Positions 33,974 through 42,667 of a stretch of DNA of 59,179 nucleotides are shown here, piece by piece. This DNA is from Streptomyces sp. SolWspMP-5a-2. Lineage in GTDB: Bacteria; Actinomycetota; Actinomycetes; Streptomycetales; Streptomycetaceae. The notes beneath the pieces were generated by a model, which did no database searches, was not told the origin of the DNA, and saw nothing but the letters and a program-made list of their open reading frames with translations. The position numbers and the translations under genes were made by a program. The stretch spans positions 1 to 59,179 of the forward strand of contig NZ_FMCI01000206.1 in assembly GCF_900091845.1 (NCBI RefSeq), written 5' to 3'. How positions within the stretch are numbered: position 1 is the first letter of the stretch; each line of letters starts with the position of its first letter.

Positions 33974-35035
33974 TCAGGAGCGCGCGTACTCGTGGGGAGC
34001 GGCGGCGGACGAGCCGGAACAGGCGGGTGGCGGCTCCCCGTACCCGGACCGGTCCAGCCACGCCCCGGGCGCCGGGCCGCCGGACCCGACCGGCGGGAAG
34101 AGCGCGTCGAGCCGTGCGAGGGTCTCCCCGTCGAGCGTCACCGCCAGGGCGCCGACCGACAGGTCCAACTGCTCCGCCGTCCTCGGCCCGACCAGGGGCG
34201 CCGTCACGCCGGGCCGCCCCAGCAGCCAGGCCAGCGCCATCACCGCGGGGTGCACTCCCCGCTCCGCGCACAGGGCCTCGTACCCCGCCAGCGCCCGTCT
34301 CCTGCGCGCCAGTTCACCGCTGACACGGGCGCTCGTGGAGCGGACCGCGGAGCCTGCCGCACCCCGTCCGAGCACACCGGACAGCAGTCCGCCGTGCAGG
34401 GGCGACCACGGCAGGACCCCGAGACCGAGTTCCGTCGCGGCCGGGATGACGTCGAGTTCGGCGTCCCGGGCGAGCAGGTTGTAGTGGCACTGCTCGGAGA
34501 CCAGTCCGTAGTGGTGTCTGTTCTCCGCCGCGGCCTGTGCGGAGACAAGATGCCAGCCCGCGAAATTACAGGATCCGGCATAGCGCACTTTGCCCTGGGC
34601 CACGAGCGTTCCGATGGCTTCCCATATCTCCTCCCACGGGGTGGAGCGATCGACGTGATGCATCTGGTAGACGTCGATCCAGTCGGTGCGGAGTCGTTTC
34701 AGCGAGGCGTCGCACGCCTGGATGAGGCGGCGGGCGGACAGCCCCTTGTTGTTGGGTCCCTCGGCGGTCCGTCCGTACACCTTGGTGGCCAGTACCACCT
34801 TGTCCCGGCGGCCGCCGCCGCGGGCGAACCACCGTCCGATGACTGCCTCCGTCCCGCCGGGAGCAGCCTTGCGTCCATAGATGTCGGCCGTGTCGAAGAA
34901 ATTGAGTCCCAGACCGAGTGCACGATCCATCATTACATGACTGTCCGACTCCGTGGTGTGTGAACCGAAGTTCATGGTGCCTAATCCAAGTCGGCTGACA
35001 CTCAGTCCGGTGTGTCCGAGATGTGTGTATTCCAT
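33974..35035 (-). CDS. Aldo/keto reductase
   Basis: 353 residues. The catalytic Asp and Tyr are in NFFDTADIYGRK, the Lys in KVVLATKVYG, and the His in DVYQMHHVDRS. The C-terminal NADPH-binding segment is around LVGPRTAEQLD. Its C-terminal tail (about 25 residues, Pro/Ser/Ala-rich) is dispensable-looking. A 253-base gap separates it from the SDR gene. Divergent from the HprK-like gene. It could set a stereocentre on the cyclitol or act on the acyl part. Confidence 0.87.
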   Translation of the reverse strand: MEYTHLGHTGLSVSRLGLGTMNFGSHTTESDSHVMMDRALGLGLNFFDTADIYGRKAAPGGTEAVIGRWFARGGGRRDKVVLATKVYGRTAEGPNNKGLSARRLIQACDASLKRLRTDWIDVYQMHHVDRSTPWEEIWEAIGTLVAQGKVRYAGSCNFAGWHLVSAQAAAENRHHYGLVSEQCHYNLLARDAELDVIPAATELGLGVLPWSPLHGGLLSGVLGRGAAGSAVRSTSARVSGELARRRRALAGYEALCAERGVHPAVMALAWLLGRPGVTAPLVGPRTAEQLDLSVGALAVTLDGETLARLDALFPPVGSGGPAPGAWLDRSGYGEPPPACSGSSAAAPHEYARS

Positions 35036-35187
35036 CAGCTCCCCACACTCATGCGCGGCTCGCGCATAAACGTTGCCCGCCGAGGCTGCCCGGTGCACTT
35101 CCAGGAGTGTCGCATTGCCTCCTTTGGCAAACAAGACCGCCAAGTCGGGAAGCCGGTCGAGGCTATCCAGCATGCGGGAGCATGGAC

Positions 35188-35193
35188 TAGGGT
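35188..35193 (+). promoter_or_regulatory. Possible -10 box for the rightward operon
   Basis: TAGGGT, close to the Streptomyces TAGRRT -10, about 48 bases before GTG 35241. No convincing -35. The 35035-35241 region is the divergent promoter of both cluster arms and is less GC-rich than its surroundings. Confidence 0.3.
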
Positions 35194-35240
35194 ATCTCGG
35201 CATCGGCGCACCGCCGACTCCCCCACGAAGGGATTTATCG

Positions 35241-36233
35241 GTGAGTTCGGAAGTTGCCGTCATTGTTCTGTGCACGGGTGCGGCGGCGCGGTCGGTCGTA
35301 CTGGAGGTGCCGCCCGCGGTATGGCCGGTAATCGAGGGTCATCTGTCCGGATACATCGACGTGAGACCTGTCGATAAACCCCGGGATCTCTGGCGGGTCG
35401 TGCTTTCCATGGAGTCGGGCGCAATCCAGACAAGGGGTGCGCATTACGGCGATTATGATGACACTCTTGTCTGGCGGAAAATCGATGCCGAAAGGCGTTT
35501 GGTCCATCTGACCGCGGATACCGAGTCCGCCTACGCGCCCGTCCATGTCGTGCGCAACATCAGGACCCTGCTGCGCCTCGACGTGGCGCGATCCGACCCC
35601 TCCGCGATGTTCCTGCACGCGGGAATGGTCGCGTGGCACGGACACGGGATCGCGGTCCCGGGCGACAAGAGGAGCGGCAAGACGTCGACCGTCCTGGCCG
35701 CCGCGGCGGCCGGCGCGGACTTCGTCAGCAACGACGACCTCTCCCTGCACCACGGCGGCGACGGCCGCTCGGGACACGGCTGGCCGCGCTCCGTCTCCGT
35801 CCGCCTCGACACCCTCGCCCCGCTGGGCCTGACCCTGCCCACGGCCACCTCCCACCCCTCGAACCACCACCGCACCGACGCGCACCTGCTGATGCCGCAC
35901 GAGATCGCCCGCATGGTCGGCTGCCGCGTCACGCCCCGGGCGCCCCTGCGGGCTGTCCTGTTCCCGTCGTTCACCGACGACGACGCGTTCGCGCTGCGGC
36001 GGCTCGACGTGAGCGAGGCCGCGCGGCGGATACAGGCCAACCTCCTCACCCCGCCGGTCAAGGACAGCGAGCTGACCGCGCGCTTCGACGCGCCGTCCGA
36101 GGAGCAACTGGCCGAGAGGGCACGGAATCTCGCCGCCGAGGTCCCCGCCTTCGCCCTCCGGCAGAGCCTCACCGGCCTGGGCGCGCGGGAGCGGCTGGCG
36201 GACCTGCTCGACGAGGTGGTGGCGGCCCGGTGA
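35241..36233 (+). CDS. HprK-like P-loop kinase 1
   Basis: 330 residues. The P-loop at about 140-148 reads PGDKRSGKTST, followed by a capping FVSNDDLSLH (an HprK-type aspartate pair). HprK-related kinases of this small form occur in RiPP and other natural-product clusters, where some phosphorylate peptide serines; others are uncharacterised. GTG 35241 follows AAGGGA; an upstream ATG at 35172 is possible. First gene of an eight-gene operon; its stop overlaps the methyltransferase start. Confidence 0.75.
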   Translation: MSSEVAVIVLCTGAAARSVVLEVPPAVWPVIEGHLSGYIDVRPVDKPRDLWRVVLSMESGAIQTRGAHYGDYDDTLVWRKIDAERRLVHLTADTESAYAPVHVVRNIRTLLRLDVARSDPSAMFLHAGMVAWHGHGIAVPGDKRSGKTSTVLAAAAAGADFVSNDDLSLHHGGDGRSGHGWPRSVSVRLDTLAPLGLTLPTATSHPSNHHRTDAHLLMPHEIARMVGCRVTPRAPLRAVLFPSFTDDDAFALRRLDVSEAARRIQANLLTPPVKDSELTARFDAPSEEQLAERARNLAAEVPAFALRQSLTGLGARERLADLLDEVVAAR

Positions 36234-37027
36234 GCGAGCGGCAGACCGACGGCAGCGCGCTGCGGCACGTGAGCAACATCTACTACCGGGGTCCGCACTA
36301 CGACCGGCGCTACGCCACCTACACCCACGACATCGACTTCTGGCGCGATCTCGCGCACGACACCGGGGGCCCGGTCCTCGAACTCGCCGCGGGCACCGGC
36401 AGGCTGAGCCTTCCGCTCGCCCGCCTCGGCCTCGACGTCGTCGGCCTCGACGTGGCGCCCAGCATGATCGAGCAGGCCCTCGCCAAGCGCGGCCCCACCG
36501 GACCGCCCGCCTTCCGGGTCGCGGACATGCGCTCCTTCGACCTCGGACGGCGCTTCGCCCTGGTGATGCTCGCGTGCAGCAGCGTCTGCCACCTGCTCGA
36601 CGACGCGGACGCGGTGAGCTGCTTCACCGCCGTCGCGGCCCATCTGGCGCCCCACGGCGTCTTCGCGCTCGACGTCGCGACACCCGCCCACGAGGCCGCG
36701 CGGGCCGACGGCGTCCTCAAGGACCGTTTCCGCTACCCCGACCCCGCCACCGGCGCCGACATCGCGGTCCGCGGCCGCCGCCGCTACGACCCCGCGACCC
36801 GGATCCTCACCGACGACATGGACTACACCTTCACGGCCGACGGCAGGACCGAGCACGCCCACCGCACGAGCCGCATGTACACGACCGACGACCTGCGCCC
36901 CCTGCTGGCCCGCGCGGGCCTGCGCCTCACCCGGGCGTACGGCGACTTCGACCGCACCCCGCCCACGGAGGACTCGGCCACCCAGATCCTCCTGTGCGCG
37001 CACGACGCACCGTCTCCTCGTTCCTGA
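36230..37027 (+). CDS. SAM-dependent methyltransferase
   Basis: 265 residues. VLELAAGTGRLSLPLARLGL is motif I, then VVGLDVAPSMIEQA and FALVMLACSSVCHLLDDADA. Class I fold, small-molecule methyltransferase of the TylM1/DesVI-like type. GTG 36230 overlaps the upstream stop. It would use SAM made by the archaeal-type MAT. Target (N or O of an aminocyclitol or sugar) not known. Confidence 0.86.
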   Translation: MSERQTDGSALRHVSNIYYRGPHYDRRYATYTHDIDFWRDLAHDTGGPVLELAAGTGRLSLPLARLGLDVVGLDVAPSMIEQALAKRGPTGPPAFRVADMRSFDLGRRFALVMLACSSVCHLLDDADAVSCFTAVAAHLAPHGVFALDVATPAHEAARADGVLKDRFRYPDPATGADIAVRGRRRYDPATRILTDDMDYTFTADGRTEHAHRTSRMYTTDDLRPLLARAGLRLTRAYGDFDRTPPTEDSATQILLCAHDAPSPRS

Positions 37028-37053
37028 AGCCTTCCCGACGAGAGGAATGCGAC

Positions 37054-37698
37054 ATGCTCGACGAACTCGCCGCCTACCACGTCGACTGGTCCGACCTGGA
37101 CAAGGCCCACCAGAACAACTCCGCCTTCCTCGCGGCGCTCGCGTCGGACAAGGACGCCCTGCGGCGCCTGGTCGACGGGGTCCGAACCGACCCGCTCCTG
37201 TGGGACATGTGCGAGCACAACCGCCTCTTCGACAAACTCGTCCTGCACGACGCCCCGGACCGCAACTTCCGCATCCGTCTGCACGTCTGGTCGGACATGG
37301 AGGTCGCCGCCCCGCACGACCACCGGTGGTCCTTCACCACACGGCTGCTGACCGGCGGCTACGACCACATGCTCTACCAGGTAGTCGAGGACACCTCCCA
37401 GGAGGGCGCGGCCCCCGCCTTCGAGCCCCGCTTCCGCACCACGGAACGCGCCGGTGACTCGTACACGATCCACCACGAGGTGGTCCACGCGACGACCACC
37501 CAGGCGCGCACCGTCTCGCTGCTGGTGCGCGGACCGGCGGAGAAGAGCGTGTCGCGCCGGATGGACCCGCACACCGGGAAGCTCTGGTTCGGCCTGGGCC
37601 GCAAGGACCAGACGGAGGCGGACGTCGCCAGGCGCCGGATGACGGTCGAGCAGTTCGAGGTCATCCGCGCCCAGCTCGCCGACGCCGGCCTCGTCTGA
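37054..37698 (+). CDS. Cupin-fold metalloprotein, unknown reaction
   Basis: 214 residues. Cupin-like metal motif PHDHRWSFTTRLLTGGYDHM, then about 45 residues later GDSYTIHHEVVHATTT, giving possible His/His/His ligands. An alpha-helical N-terminus precedes the barrel. It might be a dioxygenase, isomerase or binding protein; I cannot say which. ATG 37054 has GAGAGGAA nearby. It lies between the methyltransferase and the second HprK-like kinase. Confidence 0.6.
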   Translation: MLDELAAYHVDWSDLDKAHQNNSAFLAALASDKDALRRLVDGVRTDPLLWDMCEHNRLFDKLVLHDAPDRNFRIRLHVWSDMEVAAPHDHRWSFTTRLLTGGYDHMLYQVVEDTSQEGAAPAFEPRFRTTERAGDSYTIHHEVVHATTTQARTVSLLVRGPAEKSVSRRMDPHTGKLWFGLGRKDQTEADVARRRMTVEQFEVIRAQLADAGLV

Positions 37699-37729
37699 AC
37701 CTCCGCCGCCTCCAGGAATCGGGCACTGC

Positions 37730-38896
37730 ATGAGTCTCTACGCGTCACTGACCGGCCGGGCGGAACGGAGCACCACCCTCCCACCCCTCGACGTGGGCTG
37801 GTACCGCCTGCGGCTGCGGGTGCGCACCACCGACCCGGGCGTCCGCGACCACCTCGCCAGCCAGCACCACACCGTCGCACCCGACCTCGTCCCCCCGGCG
37901 CCGCTGCCGGTGGCCGACCTGTGGGTCCTGCCCGGACCCGACCCGTCCGCCGGACTGCCCCCGGGCCCACCGACCGGCCGCCGCCAGGCCTTCACGGGGG
38001 AGTGGTACGACGAACACCGCGGCGCCGACGGCGAGACCGTCCTCGTCGCGGCGCGGCCCACCGCCCGTCCGCACACGCTGATCACCCGCGACTTCCGCTC
38101 CTGGGCCCTGGTCGCCCGGGACCCGGCGCACCTCGGCCTCCTCGCGGGCCGCACGATCAGGGAGCTGGTGCGCGAGGCGGTCCTCGGCGACGGCGGCCTC
38201 ATGTTCCACGGCGCCGCGGCCCGACGGCCGGGCGGGCGCGGGGTGTTCCTCGTCGGCGACGCCGGTGCGGGAAAGACCTCGTCGGCCGTGTGGCTGGGCC
38301 GCGGGGGCGGCCGCGTGGTCGCCACCGACCGCGCCCTCCTCGTCCCCGCACCGGACGGACCCCACGCCGTCGGCCTGCCCATGTCCACCCGGCTCGGGGC
38401 GGGCGCCGTCTCCGCGCTCGGCATCCTGGACGCCCTGCGCGGCCACGCGCCCGTGCGGGCCATCAACCCGTTCCGCGCGGACGCGGCCCCCGCACCCGAG
38501 CGGCCCGCGCCCGGCGCGGACAAGGTCTGGCTCAGCAACAGCGAGGTGCACGACCTGCTGGGCGCCCCGTTCACCCCGGTCACCCGCCCCGACGTCCTCG
38601 TCGTCCTGGAACGCGCCGCCTGCCCGGAACCGGCCTTCACCCGGCTGGACGCCGCCGACGCCGTCACCGCCCTCGCCCCCTACCTGCTGTACCCCGACCC
38701 CGACTACCGGAGCCGGTGGCTGGCCGCCGACCCGGCACCCGGGCCGACAGCGCCCGCGCGATCCGACCTGGCCGCACTCGTCGGCACCCGCCCGGTCTTC
38801 CGGCTGCGGTGGGACCCGGCGCGGCACTGCGACGGACGCCTGCACGACCTGGTCGCGGCGATGGACGCCTCGGGCACCGCGACGGTCGGCGCATGA
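37730..38896 (+). CDS. HprK-like P-loop kinase 2
   Basis: 388 residues. The P-loop at about 176-184 is VGDAGAGKTSSAVWL, with VVATDRALLVP behind it. HLAGR-type segments (LLAGRTIRELVREAVL, MFHGAAARRPGG) match the small HprK-like family. Only weakly similar to kinase 1, so probably a different substrate rather than a recent duplicate. ATGA overlap with the phosphotransferase gene. Confidence 0.72.
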   Translation: MSLYASLTGRAERSTTLPPLDVGWYRLRLRVRTTDPGVRDHLASQHHTVAPDLVPPAPLPVADLWVLPGPDPSAGLPPGPPTGRRQAFTGEWYDEHRGADGETVLVAARPTARPHTLITRDFRSWALVARDPAHLGLLAGRTIRELVREAVLGDGGLMFHGAAARRPGGRGVFLVGDAGAGKTSSAVWLGRGGGRVVATDRALLVPAPDGPHAVGLPMSTRLGAGAVSALGILDALRGHAPVRAINPFRADAAPAPERPAPGADKVWLSNSEVHDLLGAPFTPVTRPDVLVVLERAACPEPAFTRLDAADAVTALAPYLLYPDPDYRSRWLAADPAPGPTAPARSDLAALVGTRPVFRLRWDPARHCDGRLHDLVAAMDASGTATVGA

Positions 38897-39936
38897 GCGC
38901 CTGGCGGCCGGACCCGGGTCCCACCGTGCCCGAGGTCGTCGGCACGGCGTACGGCCTGGAACCCCGGTCCGTCGAGCTGCTGGTGCGCGAGAGCCCCAAC
39001 CAGGTCTGGCGCTTCACCGCGGCGGACGGCCCCTACACCCTCAAACGCCTCGGCAGACCAGGTCAGGAGAGCTGGCTGGCCTTCCAGGACGCGGCCGTGC
39101 TCCGGGCCGCGGCACACGGCGTGCCGGTCGAACCGCTGCTGCGCACCGCGGACGGCCGTCCCACCGCCGCCGCGCACGGCGCGCTGTGGCAGTTGCGCCG
39201 CTACGTGGCCGGACGCCCCGCCGCCGACGGGGACGCCGCGGACCTGCGCGCCGCCGCCGAGGTGATCGCCGCCGTCCACGCGGTGCCGCTCGACGGACTG
39301 CCGGAAGCCGGCGGGAACCCGATCCAGGACATGGAGTTCTGGCTCGGCGCCGACGCGGAGGCCCTCGACCGGCTCGGTGCCCTGGTCCGCGACCTCGTCG
39401 GCGCCGCCCTCTGGGAGGAGACCGCCGACGCCTACCGCGGCGCCCACCGGCGCGCCCGCGCCGAACTCGACCTCGCCTCCTACCAGGCGCTGCCCACCAC
39501 CCTGACCCACGGCGAACTCGCCGGTTCCAACCTCGTCTTCGACGACGACGGCACCCTCGTCTCCCTCCTCGACTGGGACGGCGTCGACGTCCGGCCCCGC
39601 GTCTACGACCTGGCCCGCGGCCTGCTGTTCCTCGCGCGGGCGGGCCGGGGCAGCTTCCGGGTCCACCACCGCCTCGGGACCGACCTGCTGCTCGGCGCCG
39701 CGGGCGGACGACCCCTCACCCGGGCCGAACTACGCGCCGTCGTCCCGGTCCTGGAGCTGTACTTCGTCCCCACCCCGCGCTACGTGCGCCAGCTCGCGGC
39801 GACCGACCTCGCGGCCCTGCGGTGGTACCTGGGCTGGGCGGCGGACGGGGCGAGGACCGTCCGCGAGAGCGTCCGGGAAGTCGTCGGAGCGCTCGCGGCC
39901 GGCGCCGGGCGGGCGCCGCTCCTGGAGCGGCCGTGA
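38893..39936 (+). CDS. APH-fold phosphotransferase
   Basis: 347 residues. The Brenner-type catalytic loop reads LTHGELAGSNLVFDD (about residue 205) and the metal-binding motif VSLLDWDGVDVRPRVYDLAR. In most members the loop is HGDxxxxN; here Asp is Glu. N-terminal ATP lobe with YTLKRLG carrying the Lys. It may phosphorylate an aminocyclitol, as a self-resistance or biosynthetic step, or an amino-acid side chain. Coupled by overlap to both neighbours. Confidence 0.8.
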   Translation: MSAWRPDPGPTVPEVVGTAYGLEPRSVELLVRESPNQVWRFTAADGPYTLKRLGRPGQESWLAFQDAAVLRAAAHGVPVEPLLRTADGRPTAAAHGALWQLRRYVAGRPAADGDAADLRAAAEVIAAVHAVPLDGLPEAGGNPIQDMEFWLGADAEALDRLGALVRDLVGAALWEETADAYRGAHRRARAELDLASYQALPTTLTHGELAGSNLVFDDDGTLVSLLDWDGVDVRPRVYDLARGLLFLARAGRGSFRVHHRLGTDLLLGAAGGRPLTRAELRAVVPVLELYFVPTPRYVRQLAATDLAALRWYLGWAADGARTVRESVREVVGALAAGAGRAPLLERP

Positions 39937-41429
39937 GCGGGGTCGCGGCGCCGGACACCGGGGCGCGGTGCGTCCACGACCTCCTCGCGGACACCGCGCG
40001 CACCCGTCCGGGACGCCCCGCCGTGCGCGACCACGAGGGCGCCTGGACGTACGCCGAACTGGCCGACCAGGCACGGCGCGCCGCCGCCTGGCTCGACGGC
40101 CTCGGCGCCGGGCACGGCGAGCGGCTGCTGTGCGCGCTGCCCGGCGGACGGCACTTCGCCGCGCTGCTGTTCGGCGCGCTCTCCCGCGGTGTCGTCGTCG
40201 TCCCGGTCGCCGAGGACGCCTCCGCCTACCAACTGCGCCACCTGCTCGACGACGCGCGGCCCGCCGCGGTCGTCGCCGCCCCGGAGAGGGTCGCCCGGAT
40301 CGCCCCGCTGACCGACGTCCCGGTCACCGCCCCGGACTGGGCCGGGACCCCGCCCGCCACCGACCTGCCCGAGGTGCCCCCCGACCACCCGGCGATGCTC
40401 CTCTACACCTCAGGCACCACCGCCCGCCCCAAGGGCATCGTCTGCCCGCACCGCGCCGTCGTCTGGGCCGCGCGCGCGATCGCCGCACGCGTCGGCTACG
40501 GACCGGCCGACATCGTCCACTGCCGGGTGCCGGTCTCCTTCGACTACGGCCTCTACCAGCTCTTCCTCACCGTGCTCGCCGGAGCCGAGGTGGTGTACCC
40601 GCCGGGCCGGGCCTCCGCCCGCGAACTGGTCGAGATCCGGCGCAGCGGCGCCACCGTCGTCCCCGTCGTCCCCACCCTCGGGCTGCTCCTGGCGCAGCTC
40701 GCCGACCGCGACCGCCGCCCGACGGCGGTACGGCTGCTGACCAACACCGGGGCCGCCCTCGTCGGACCCGACGCCGCCCGGGTCCGCGCCGCGTTCCCCG
40801 GAGCCGCGCTGATCTGCATGTACGGCATGAGCGAGTGCAAGCGCATCACGGTCGCCGAACCGGACGAGGACCTGACCCACCCCGGGACGGTCGGCCGCCC
40901 GCTGCCCGGCACCCGGCTGTTCCTGCTCGGCCCCGACGGCGAGCCGGTCCCGCCCGGCGCCACCGGCGAGATCGTCGTCGCCGGACCCCATGTGATGGAC
41001 GGCTACTGGGGCGACGAGGCCGCGGCCCGCCAGCGCGAACGCTTCGTCCCCGCGCCGGACGGAGCCGGACGGGCCCTGCGCACCGGCGACTTCGGGCGGC
41101 TCGACGCCCAGGGACGGCTGTACTTCCAGGGACGGCGCGACGACCTGTTCAAGCGCCGGGGCCTGCGGCTGAGCTGCCAGGAGGTCGAGAGCGCCGCCCT
41201 CGACGTCCCCGGCGTCGCACAGGCCGCCTGCCTGCCGCCGGAACCGCCCGGCGAACGGCTCACCCTCTGGATCACGGGCACCGCCGAGCCGGACACGGTC
41301 GTCGAGGGCGTCACCGCGCGCCTCGGCCCGGCCGGACGCCCCGACCGGTGCCTGACCCTGAGCCGTCTGCCGCTCACCCCGAACGGGAAGGTCGACCGGG
41401 CGGCACTGCAAGAGAGAGGCGGAAGGTGA
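39933..41429 (+). CDS. AMP-forming acyl/aminoacyl ligase
   Basis: 498 residues. A3 core LLYTSGTTARPKGIVCPHRA, A5 MYGMSECKRITVAEPD, A7 RTGDFGRLDAQGRLYFQGRR and C-terminal Lys in LPLTPNGKVDRAAL. A free-standing adenylation enzyme in the style of PltF/RedM/CloN4, which load an amino acid on a carrier protein. An ACP gene and an acyl-CoA dehydrogenase are nearby, so a carrier-bound amino acid that is then oxidised is plausible. GTG start in GTGA overlap. Confidence 0.84.
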   Translation: MSGVAAPDTGARCVHDLLADTARTRPGRPAVRDHEGAWTYAELADQARRAAAWLDGLGAGHGERLLCALPGGRHFAALLFGALSRGVVVVPVAEDASAYQLRHLLDDARPAAVVAAPERVARIAPLTDVPVTAPDWAGTPPATDLPEVPPDHPAMLLYTSGTTARPKGIVCPHRAVVWAARAIAARVGYGPADIVHCRVPVSFDYGLYQLFLTVLAGAEVVYPPGRASARELVEIRRSGATVVPVVPTLGLLLAQLADRDRRPTAVRLLTNTGAALVGPDAARVRAAFPGAALICMYGMSECKRITVAEPDEDLTHPGTVGRPLPGTRLFLLGPDGEPVPPGATGEIVVAGPHVMDGYWGDEAAARQRERFVPAPDGAGRALRTGDFGRLDAQGRLYFQGRRDDLFKRRGLRLSCQEVESAALDVPGVAQAACLPPEPPGERLTLWITGTAEPDTVVEGVTARLGPAGRPDRCLTLSRLPLTPNGKVDRAALQERGGR

Positions 41430-42667
41430 CCGACCACCAGTTTCTGAGAGAACTCGCCGCCCGGTACGGCACACCGCTGTACGCCTACGACCTCGCGGCC
41501 GTCCGCCGGGCCGCGACCGCGCTGCGCGACGACGTCCCGTCCGGCGCGCGCGTCTACTACTCGCTCAAGGCCAACCCCCATCCGCGCGTCGTGGAGGCGC
41601 TGCGCGCCGAGGGCTGCGAGGCCGAGGTGAGCTCGGTCGGCGAACTGCACGCCGCCCGTGCCGCAGGACACGCCCCGGACCGCGTCCTCTACACCGGACC
41701 CGGCAAGTCCACCGGAGCGCTGCGCGCCGCGCTGGCCGCCGGGGTGCGCACCTTCTCCGTCGAGTCGCCGACCGACCGGGCCCGGCTCGACACCCTCGCC
41801 CGGGAGGCGGACACGGTCTGCTCCTACCTGGTCCGCCTCAACGGCCCGGCGGGCAGCGAGAGCGGCTCGCTGCGGATGACGGGCGCCGCCTCGCCCTTCG
41901 GGGTCGACGTCGCCGACGGCGCGGCGATCCGCTCGCTGCTGACGCCCGCCGAGCACACCCGCCCGATCGGCACCCACACCTACTTCGCCACCAACGTCGC
42001 CGACGAGAAGGGGCTGCTCGCCGAGTTCGAGCAGGCGGTGCGGACGTCGGCGGCCGTCTGCCGGGAGAGCGGCTTCGTCCCGGATCTGCTCGACCTCGGG
42101 GGAGGCTTCGCCGCGCCCCAGGCGGTACCCGGCGAGGCGGGCCGCCATCCCGGTCTCGCCGAGGCCGTGCGCGGCGCGGTCGCGGCCCACTTCCCCGGCG
42201 CCGGGGACGCCGTGCGGCTCGCCTTCGAGTCCGGGCGCTACCTGGTCGCCGCCGCCGGGACCCTGGTGACCGAGGTCCTCGACGTGAAGGAGACCCGCGG
42301 GCGGACCTTCGCGGTCCTCGACGCGGGCGTGCACACCCTCGGCGGCCTCTCCGGCCTGGGACGGCTGCGGGCACCCGACGCCCGCCCCTACCGCCTCGCG
42401 CCCGCCGCCGGTGGGCCGCTCCCCACGGAACCGTCGCCGGTCTCCCTGGTCGGCCCGCTGTGCACGCCCCTCGACGTGCTGAACCGGTCCGCCGACATCG
42501 GGGACGCCAGGACCGGCGACCTGCTGGCCGTGCCGAACGTCGGCGCGTACGGCCTGACCGCGAGCCTGGTCGGCTTCCTGAGCCATCCGCTGCCCGTGGA
42601 GGTCGTGCACGAGGCGGGCACGGTGACCTCGGTCCGCCGCCTCGGCCTGACGGAGACGCGTCCATGA
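41426..42667 (+). CDS. Fold-type III PLP decarboxylase (LysA/ornithine decarboxylase family)
   Basis: 413 residues. The PLP lysine is Lys48 in YYSLKANPHPRVVEAL. LDLGGGFAAP and FESGRYLVAAAG bind the PLP phosphate. GPLCTPLDVL has the active-site Cys contributed across the dimer. It decarboxylates a basic amino acid or diaminopimelate-like compound to an amine. Which one is unknown; the product amine may be a building block. ATGA/GTGA overlaps on both sides. Confidence 0.85.
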   Translation: MTDHQFLRELAARYGTPLYAYDLAAVRRAATALRDDVPSGARVYYSLKANPHPRVVEALRAEGCEAEVSSVGELHAARAAGHAPDRVLYTGPGKSTGALRAALAAGVRTFSVESPTDRARLDTLAREADTVCSYLVRLNGPAGSESGSLRMTGAASPFGVDVADGAAIRSLLTPAEHTRPIGTHTYFATNVADEKGLLAEFEQAVRTSAAVCRESGFVPDLLDLGGGFAAPQAVPGEAGRHPGLAEAVRGAVAAHFPGAGDAVRLAFESGRYLVAAAGTLVTEVLDVKETRGRTFAVLDAGVHTLGGLSGLGRLRAPDARPYRLAPAAGGPLPTEPSPVSLVGPLCTPLDVLNRSADIGDARTGDLLAVPNVGAYGLTASLVGFLSHPLPVEVVHEAGTVTSVRRLGLTETRP

